This document shows, in pieces, positions 60,241 to 64,000 of a DNA stretch of 64,000 nt. Source of the DNA: Streptomyces sp. CG4 (lineage in GTDB: Bacteria; Actinomycetota; Actinomycetes; Streptomycetales; Streptomycetaceae); NCBI RefSeq assembly GCF_041080655.1, contig NZ_CP163525.1:7502001-7566000 (forward strand), given 5' to 3'. The position numbers and the translations under genes were made by a program. A model generated the notes under the pieces. It was given only the letters and a program-made list of their open reading frames with translations, had not been told where the DNA came from and ran no database searches. How positions within the stretch are numbered: the stretch's first letter is position 1; each line of letters opens with the position of its first letter.

Positions 60241-61143
60241 ATGTCCGAACCGACCGGTGCCGCCCGCAGGCGCGGGCCCTTCAAGGTCGGGGACCAGGTA
60301 CAGCTGACCGACCCCAAGGGCCGCCACTACACGTTCACGCTCGAAGCCGGGAAGAACTTCCACACCCACAAGGGCTCCTTCCCGCACGACGAACTGATCG
60401 GCGCTCCCGAGGGCAGCGTTGTCCGCACCACCGGCAACGTCGCCTACCTCGCGCTGCGCCCCCTGCTCCCCGACTACGTCCTGTCCATGCCCCGCGGGGC
60501 AGCCGTCGTCTACCCCAAGGACGCGGGGCAGATCCTCGCCTTCGCCGACATCTTCCCCGGCGCCCGCGTCGTGGAAGCCGGCGTCGGCTCAGGCTCGCTC
60601 AGCAGCTTCCTGCTGCGCGCCATCGGCGACCAGGGCATGCTGCACTCCTACGAGCGCCGCGAGGACTTCGCCGAGATCGCGCAGGCGAACGTCGAGCGCT
60701 ACTTCGGCGGCCCCCACCCCGCCTGGCAGCTCACCGTCGGCGACCTCCAGGACAACCTGTCCGACACCGACGTCGACCGCGTCATCCTCGACATGCTCGC
60801 CCCCTGGGAATGCCTGGAGGCCGTCTCCAAGGCCCTCGTCCCCGGCGGCATCCTGTGCTGCTACGTGGCCACCACCACCCAGCTCGCCCGGACCGTGGAA
60901 TCCATCCGCGAGATCGGCTGCTTCAACGAGCCGACCGCCTGGGAAACCATGATCCGCAACTGGCACATCGAGGGCCTCGCCGTCCGCCCCGACCACCGCA
61001 TGATCGGCCACACCGGCTTCCTGCTCACCGCCCGCCGCCTCGCCGACGGTGTCGAGCCGCCCATGCGCCGCCGCCGCCCCGCCAAGGGCGCCTACGGCGA
61101 GGACTACGCAGGACCCAACGCCGACGGCGGCACCGGCCGCTGA
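60241..61143 (+). CDS. trmI: tRNA (adenine-58-N1)-methyltransferase TrmI
   Basis: 300 residues. N-terminal beta-domain (FKVGDQVQLTDPKGRHYTF), then a Rossmann methyltransferase with SAM motif VVEAGVGSGSLSSFLLRAIG near residue 102, YERREDFAEIAQANVE near 137, and the catalytic-site region DMLAPWECLEAVSKALVPGG near 185. It methylates A58 in the T-loop of tRNAs. It is commonly found immediately upstream of arc in actinobacteria, as here. Likely leaderless. Confidence 0.93.
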   Translation: MSEPTGAARRRGPFKVGDQVQLTDPKGRHYTFTLEAGKNFHTHKGSFPHDELIGAPEGSVVRTTGNVAYLALRPLLPDYVLSMPRGAAVVYPKDAGQILAFADIFPGARVVEAGVGSGSLSSFLLRAIGDQGMLHSYERREDFAEIAQANVERYFGGPHPAWQLTVGDLQDNLSDTDVDRVILDMLAPWECLEAVSKALVPGGILCCYVATTTQLARTVESIREIGCFNEPTAWETMIRNWHIEGLAVRPDHRMIGHTGFLLTARRLADGVEPPMRRRRPAKGAYGEDYAGPNADGGTGR

Positions 61144-61169
61144 CCCACCCCGCACACAGCACAACGCAA

Positions 61170-61221
61170 GGGCGCCGTGCCCGAGTTCCCGCCAAGCCAC
61201 GGGAACTCGGGCACGGCGCCC
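61170..61221 (+). terminator. Very strong terminator after trmI
   Basis: 22-bp perfect stem (from GGGCGCCGTGCCC to its complement ending CACGGCGCCC) with an 8-nt loop, 26 nt after the stop. Confidence 0.92.
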
Positions 61222-61390
61222 GTCCGTTGACAGGACACCAGGAAGCCCGCATCCCCCACGGCTCCAAACTCCCGCCCCCCACGCGGGCCCCCGCCTGCGG
61301 GAATCCCGGACCCCGCCGTTCCCCCGCACTGTGACGTGTGGCACCATGCTGGCCATCCCACCGGCACAGCCCTCACAGGAGACACTCCTA

Positions 61391-61969
61391 GTGCAGCAAT
61401 CCGCCGTACCGGAGCTCGCCCACACCCAGACCCGGCCCATCCACTGGGTCGCCACCGCCACGGCCGTCGCCGGCGTCGTGGCCCTCTCCTCCCTCGTACA
61501 GCCCGGATCGGCCACGGCCGCCTCCGCCACCGGCACCCAGAGCAAGTCCGTCCCCGCGGCCGCCCAGCCGCCCAGCACCACCGGCGTCGACTTCCCGCTG
61601 CAGTGCGGACGCGTCAAACCCGTGGTCGCCAAGAAAGCCACCGGAGACCTGGACGGCGACGGCCGACCGGAAACCGTCGCGGTCGTCCACTGCGACTCCG
61701 CCATGGGCACCCCGCCCGACGGCGTCTACGTCCTCACCCGCGGCGCGGACAACGACACACCCCGCATCGTCGCCACCCTCGTCGAACCCAAGGACCGGCT
61801 CACCGTCACCGACTTCACCCTGCACGCGGGCACGGTCGGCGCCACCCTGCTCGGCTACTCCTCCGCCGCCGTCCCCAACTGCTGCCCCGACCTGAAGACC
61901 CCCGTCACATGGAAATGGAGCGGCAACGCCTTCGTCCGCTCCACACCCACCGACGCTCACAGCGTCTGA
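61391..61969 (+). CDS. Hypothetical secreted or membrane-anchored protein
   Basis: 192 residues. One N-terminal hydrophobic segment (WVATATAVAGVVALSSLV, about residues 16-33) serves as signal or anchor; the remainder is exported. The stretch KATGDLDGDGRPETVAVVHCDS near 80 looks like an FG-GAP/integrin-type calcium repeat. Three or four cysteines (CGRVKP, HCDS, NCCPD) may form disulfides. GTG 61391 follows AGGAG by 9 nt. Unknown function. Confidence 0.72.
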   Translation: MQQSAVPELAHTQTRPIHWVATATAVAGVVALSSLVQPGSATAASATGTQSKSVPAAAQPPSTTGVDFPLQCGRVKPVVAKKATGDLDGDGRPETVAVVHCDSAMGTPPDGVYVLTRGADNDTPRIVATLVEPKDRLTVTDFTLHAGTVGATLLGYSSAAVPNCCPDLKTPVTWKWSGNAFVRSTPTDAHSV

Positions 61970-62039
61970 ACGCCCGACCGCACACAGCGGCCGAACGTCC
62001 GATCCCGGCCCGGCGCCCGACCCCGGGCCCGACCCGGAC

Positions 62040-62342
62040 TCACTCCGCGTCGGGCCCGTACACCTCGACCTTGTCCGAAACCCGGCGCACATGAATGCAC
62101 TCGCCCGGACACTCCCGCGCCGAGTCCACCACATCCACCAGCAACGGCAACGGCACCGGAGCCGTCGCCCCCACCGCCTGCAGCAGCTCGTCGTCCGCGC
62201 CCTTCACATAGGCCAGCCCGTCGATGTCCAGCTCGAACACCTCCGGGGCGTACTGGGCGCAGATCCCGTCGCCGGTACACAGATCCTGGTCGATCCAGAC
62301 CTCCAGCGCCTCCCCGCCCGGGGCCTCCTGCTGCACGGTCAC
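62040..62342 (-). CDS. Ferredoxin
   Basis: 100 residues. The cluster motif DQDLCTGDGICAQYAPEVFE (near residue 20) and the late CPGECIHV (near 80) give the cysteine set of actinobacterial 3Fe-4S/4Fe-4S ferredoxins. It would carry electrons for redox enzymes such as P450s; the partner is unknown. Start is uncertain among GTG 62342, GTG 62336 (best Shine-Dalgarno distance) and ATG 62354; the conserved part is unaffected. In Streptomyces this ferredoxin commonly lies beside arc. Confidence 0.86.
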   Translation of the reverse strand: MTVQQEAPGGEALEVWIDQDLCTGDGICAQYAPEVFELDIDGLAYVKGADDELLQAVGATAPVPLPLLVDVVDSARECPGECIHVRRVSDKVEVYGPDAE

Positions 62343-62863
62343 CTCTCCTGCCATCGATGCGCCGGGCGGCGCCGGCACCACCAGGGCCAGCCGGGTCCGC
62401 TCCAGCGGCTGTTGAACACCCCCGACCCTACCTCCGCCGCACATCCGGCCGACCTCCACCGCCACCGGGTTTCCACCCCCGCCCACCCGGGTAACAGCGC
62501 CCGACCAGGACACAGGGGAGCCCACTGAGAGAACGACCACTTCTGGCTGGGCCGACCGTGACACCCACCGCCCGCACCGTCGCTCTGCGTAACGATCCAT
62601 AGGAGCGCGGCCCACCCTGCCCGCAACCCGTCCCAACAGCCCGCACCGGACAACTCCGCCCACTCCTGAAGGGTTTTGACCACGTGATGCCCGGAACAAG
62701 CTGCTTCCACATCACGTTGAGTGGGTATCCCCTCCGTGCGAGGGAGAGCGCACCGGGTGACCGACGACACACCTTGACAGTCTTGGTGATCTAGGGGTTT
62801 CAATCGACACCCACCCAGGTAGGGTCTGGAAGCGTCCAGCTCCCCTTGGAGGAGGTGAGGACC
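62343..62863. other. Divergent spacer between ferredoxin and arc
   Basis: 521 bp with no supported gene. A TTGACA -35-like hexamer stands at 62774-62779 and a TAGGGT hexamer at 62820-62825, but they are 40 nt apart and do not form a promoter together. AT content rises between about 62670 and 62810. Confidence 0.5.
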
Positions 62864-64000
62864 GTGGCAGCCCACGACGACGACATGAACCGCGGCATCC
62901 GCCCGGGACGAGGGTCCGACGACCCGGCCGGGCAGATCGCCTACCTTGAGCAGGAGATCGCCGTCCTGCGACGCAAGCTCGCCGACTCTCCGCGACACAC
63001 GAGGATTCTCGAAGAGCGGATCGTCGAGCTGCAGACCAACCTGGCCGGTGTGTCCGCCCAGAACGAACGGCTGGCCAACACCCTCCGCGAGGCCCGCGAC
63101 CAGATCGTGGCCCTCAAGGAAGAGGTCGACCGGCTTGCCCAGCCACCGGCCGGCTTCGGAGTCTTCCTGCAAGCCAACGAAGACGCCACCGCCGACATCT
63201 TCACCGGCGGCCGCAAACTCCGGGTGAACGTCAGCCCAAGCGTCGACCTCGACGACCTGAGGCGTGGCCAGGAAGTCATGCTCAACGAAGCGCTCAACGT
63301 GGTCGAAGCCATGGAATTCGAGCGCGTCGGCGACATCGTCACCCTCAAGGAAATCCTCGAGGACGGCGAGCGCGCCCTCGTACTGGGCCACACCGACGAG
63401 GAACGGGTGGTACGGCTCGCCGAGCCGCTGCTGGACGTCACCATCCGCCCCGGCGACGCCCTCCTGCTCGAACCCCGCTCCGGCTACGTCTACGAAGTCG
63501 TCCCCAAGAGCGAAGTCGAAGAACTCGTCCTCGAAGAGGTCCCCGACATCGGCTACGAGCAGATCGGCGGACTCGGCAACCAGATCGAAGCCATCCGCGA
63601 CGCGGTCGAGCTGCCGTACCTCTACCCGGACCTCTTCAAGGAGCACGAGCTGCGCCCGCCCAAGGGCGTCCTGCTCTACGGCCCCCCCGGCTGCGGCAAG
63701 ACACTCATCGCCAAAGCCGTCGCCAACTCGCTCGCCAAGAAGGTCGCCGAGGTCACCGGTCAGGCCGCCGGCAAGAGCTTCTTCCTCAACATCAAGGGCC
63801 CCGAGCTCCTCAACAAGTACGTCGGCGAGACCGAGCGCCAGATCCGCCTCGTCTTCCAGCGTGCCCGTGAGAAGGCCAGCGAAGGCACGCCCGTGATCGT
63901 CTTCTTCGACGAGATGGAGTCCCTCTTCCGCACCCGCGGCTCCGGCGTCAGCTCCGACGTGGAAAACACCATCGTCCCCCAGTTGCTCGCCGAGATCGAC
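62864..64000 (+). CDS. arc: Proteasome-associated ATPase ARC/Mpa, N-terminal part (runs off window)
   Basis: First 379 codons. Order: coiled coil (about residues 25-80, AYLEQEIAVLRRKLAD and QIVALKEEVDRLAQ), which recognises Pup; tandem OB-like interdomain (about 85-235); AAA+ domain with Walker A GPPGCGKT near 273 and Walker B VFFDEMES near 345. As a hexamer it unfolds pupylated proteins and feeds them into the 20S proteasome. GTG 62864 follows GGAGGTGAGG. dop, pup, prcBA and pafA are expected downstream, outside the window. Confidence 0.96.
   Translation, partial: MAAHDDDMNRGIRPGRGSDDPAGQIAYLEQEIAVLRRKLADSPRHTRILEERIVELQTNLAGVSAQNERLANTLREARDQIVALKEEVDRLAQPPAGFGVFLQANEDATADIFTGGRKLRVNVSPSVDLDDLRRGQEVMLNEALNVVEAMEFERVGDIVTLKEILEDGERALVLGHTDEERVVRLAEPLLDVTIRPGDALLLEPRSGYVYEVVPKSEVEELVLEEVPDIGYEQIGGLGNQIEAIRDAVELPYLYPDLFKEHELRPPKGVLLYGPPGCGKTLIAKAVANSLAKKVAEVTGQAAGKSFFLNIKGPELLNKYVGETERQIRLVFQRAREKASEGTPVIVFFDEMESLFRTRGSGVSSDVENTIVPQLLAEID

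Overview
The window is very GC-rich, uses GTG starts freely, and carries chaplins, a mycothiol-biosynthesis gene (mshC), a proteasomal ATPase (arc) and F420-type oxidoreductases. Together these identify it as the chromosome of a Streptomyces species, and the genes and their order look like conserved core chromosome rather than a mobile island. I see no insertion sequence, integrase, CRISPR array or rRNA. There is one tRNA-Leu.

Layout. 1-7.2 kb: a partial secreted NamZ-like glycosidase, then a fatty-acid/acyl-CoA module (SDR, acyl-CoA ligase, TetR regulator) facing an acyl-CoA dehydrogenase plus phosphotransferase pair. Both arms carry the same near-palindromic operator, so they look like one TetR regulon. 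7.3-12.7 kb: a histidine-rich protein, two DUF202 membrane proteins, a NUDIX hydrolase, a DMT permease, a helical-repeat protein, and a molybdopterin oxidoreductase with its cytochrome-b partner. 12.7-17.3 kb: a gluconate/idonate catabolic operon divergent from its GntR regulator. 18-25.2 kb: PolX, then an M1 aminopeptidase translationally coupled to a 1322-residue Pls-type synthetase whose adenylation pocket reads like a lysine code; this is the most interesting locus. 25.5-28.8 kb: tRNA-Leu(GAG), an M20 peptidase, and the chaplins chpH and chpC. 28.8-42 kb: conserved housekeeping and hypothetical genes, including a degenerate RecD2-like protein, a corA gene broken by a short palindromic element, and the phosphatase-DUF3090-SCO1664-mshC-PAC2 group. 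42-48 kb: the glycerol operon glpF-glpK-glpD with its IclR regulator gylR. 48.3-52.7 kb: cobalamin-dependent metH and a HAD hydrolase. 53-56.4 kb: two paralogous peptide-binding lipoproteins without permeases. 56.5-64 kb: a response regulator, a RecB-like nuclease, a site-2 protease, tRNA methyltransferase trmI, a ferredoxin and the start of arc, which leads into the Pup-proteasome region beyond the window.

Cross-cutting features. At least seven genes have a TANNNT hexamer 6-7 nt before the start codon and no Shine-Dalgarno sequence, which implies leaderless mRNAs. Strong GC-rich hairpin terminators separate many units. All functional calls are from reading the sequence; no database search was possible.
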